From Euglena gracilis (taxonomy: Eukaryota > Euglenida > Euglenophyceae > Euglenales), in NCBI GenBank assembly GCA_039621445.1, contig CP154956.1:9795443-9859442 (forward strand): DNA of 64,000 bases, read 5' to 3'. This document shows positions 62,443-64,000 of this stretch, in pieces; the stretch's first letter is position 1, and each line of letters starts with the position of its first letter. The notes under the pieces were generated by a model, which did no database searches, had not been told where the DNA came from, and saw only the letters and a list, made by a program, of their open reading frames with translations. The translations under genes were made by a program, and so were the position numbers.

Positions 62443-63724
62443 GGAAGGTTTGGTGGGCTCAAAACTGACACAAAACTGATTTTTAGCCATTTTTATTTTC
62501 CCAACGAGCACGATGAAAAAATGGTATTTCTGTCAAATTTTGCCAGCAATTGCAGTGTTAGGGGGTATTTTGGGTCATTTGGGGGGGGGGGCGGATTTTG
62601 ACCAATAATTCCTAACCCCCCCACCCACCTGCTAAGCCCCCCTTCGGTCGACCAAACAAACCAGATCCCACCAACCCGGAGGGAGTTTATAAGGTGGTGT
62701 TCCAGAAAAATGCCACTGGCACTGGGGGGGGGGGGACAGTGTGTCTTGGACAACCAATCAAAAAGTATCAAGTTCGAGCTTGAAAGTGTGCAATACATCG
62801 GCTGAAATAACACGTTTTGTATTTTAGGGGAGCTTAAAGCAGTTCACTTTCAGCCTTTGGCCATTTTGGAGCCATTTCAACCAATTATCGGTCACCATCA
62901 GCCATTTTTCACTCACCTTAGCCATTTTTATCCCCAAAGGGGCCCAAAAGTGGCCAAAATGCCTCTCAAACAATTCATGATCATTTTGGGAGGAAAATGG
63001 CTGAAATTGCCCAGAGTCACAAGTCGCCGTGCTATTGCACTGTTGACAGGCCTGCCTCAGCGGGGCCAATCGGGGCCGAAAAAAAAAACTGTTCTCTTCC
63101 TCCCATTTTCCCCACACAAAAAAATCCCCTCACATCCAGGGGTTTTCTTGAGGACCCACGGGGGGGGGGGGGGGGTGGGGAATAGGTGCTGGGTGAAAAA
63201 AAGGTGCTGGCTGGACTCCCCTGGGGGGTGGGGGTTCAGGGGGGAGGGGTCTGGCCAGCTGGGAGCTGGACCCGGCAGGTACCCAAAAAAAATGACAAAG
63301 AGCCCAAATCCGGCTGGGTTGGCATTTTTCAGCCAAAAGTTGGAGGTGGAGACCAAAAACCACCCAAAAATGCCTTTTTTGGCCTTTTCCTGACCCCCCC
63401 CCTTTTCCAAAATGCACCGAAAAAAAAAATATGGTCCAGCCTGGCATTGCCGGGCTGGCCGGAACTGTGTTTCGGCGGACCCCCCCCCGGGGGGCAGGCT
63501 GATTTGTTCCATTTTGGGCTATTTTATTCCCATTTTGGGCGATTGGCAGTCATTTTGGGGCACTTTGGGGCCATTTTGGGCCAAATCAGACTTGTTGGAA
63601 CCAGCACCACCCGGCTGCTGCGAAAAGTGCAACTCACAGCAGCCTGCGTGATCACGGTTGCTACCCAGCCAGACATGTTACCCTGGGACAGGGGTTTGCG
63701 GGTGCGATCAAGGATGCGGGGGGT

Positions 63725-63999
63725 CAGGCTTCTTTGAAAGACCGCCGGGGGGGAGGGGGGGGGGGCCCCCCCACCCACCCAGGGTGTCGCGGGACCCCCC
63801 CCCGGCGGGGACCCCCCCAAAATCGGGCCCGTTAAAGGCAATTTTCAAAAATTTTCGGTGCTTCGCGCCAAAAAAGGTATAACCGGCGCCTCTGGCGCGG
63901 GACCCCCCCCCCCCGGGGGTCCGGCCCGGCCCCCCCCACCCCCCCCCCCCCCCCCCCCCCGGGGGGGGGGGGGGGTCTCCTGACTTAAAAAGAAGAGTG
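63725..63999. mobile_element. Probable member of the CAGGG miniature element family at the window edge
   Basis: Left end CAGGCTTCTTTGAAAGACC, right end reads CACTCTTCTTTTTAAG inverted. The interior has the same plan as 28,704 and 38,771: G/C-run blocks around an AATTTTCGG core. It sits exactly where copy 2 stops matching copy 1. The target duplication cannot be checked because the window ends. Confidence 0.65.
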
Positions 64000-64000
64000 G

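Overview
This is nuclear DNA from an intron-rich, flagellated eukaryote, most probably a euglenid. The main evidence is a conserved centriole protein gene, CEP76, on the minus strand. Its exons join in frame only if the gene carries a mixture of ordinary GT-AG introns and introns whose ends follow the euglenid nonconventional rule: CAG near position +4, CTG near position -8, ends that base-pair, and short direct repeats at the borders. I found no bacterial, viral or organellar gene clusters and no rRNA or tRNA genes. The DNA between exons is crowded with runs of 8-15 G or C, short palindromes, minisatellites and miniature transposons.

Layout. 1-12 kb: repeats (CAATTG modules, G/C-run modules, 10-nt minisatellites, AAAATGGCCG arrays) and one frameshifted coding relic (8.7-11.1 kb). 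12.1-15.0 kb: a 2.87-kb DNA transposon with inverted ends, a 5-bp target duplication and many CGCAAATGCG palindromes. 15-18.4 kb: a few likely exons of an unidentified plus-strand gene, interrupted by a ~0.65-kb GT-rich microsatellite. 19.8-24.5 kb: a complete DIRS-type retrotransposon with reverse transcriptase, RNase H, a methyltransferase-like domain, a tyrosine recombinase, inverted ends and an internal complementary region. 26-45 kb: CEP76, with its stop codon at 25,989 and exons running upstream to about 45 kb. 47,861-47,873: an assembly gap of 13 N. 47.9-63.7 kb: a second, diverged copy of 29,984-46,886 in the same orientation, holding the same CEP76 exons except the last three.

The two copies are most simply explained as two haplotypes, or overlapping contig ends, placed side by side across the gap. 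This accident is informative. It gives an empty-site comparison for three miniature elements inside CEP76 introns (one with a perfect 8-bp target duplication and CAGGG ends, hAT-like). It also shows two small inversions, one of which flips a probable CEP76 C2-domain exon.

The most interesting system here is the combination of euglenid-type introns with palindromic, G/C-run-bounded miniature elements that are still segregating in the introns of one gene. One intron carries CAC/GTG in place of CAG/CTG, as expected if pairing between the intron ends is under selection.
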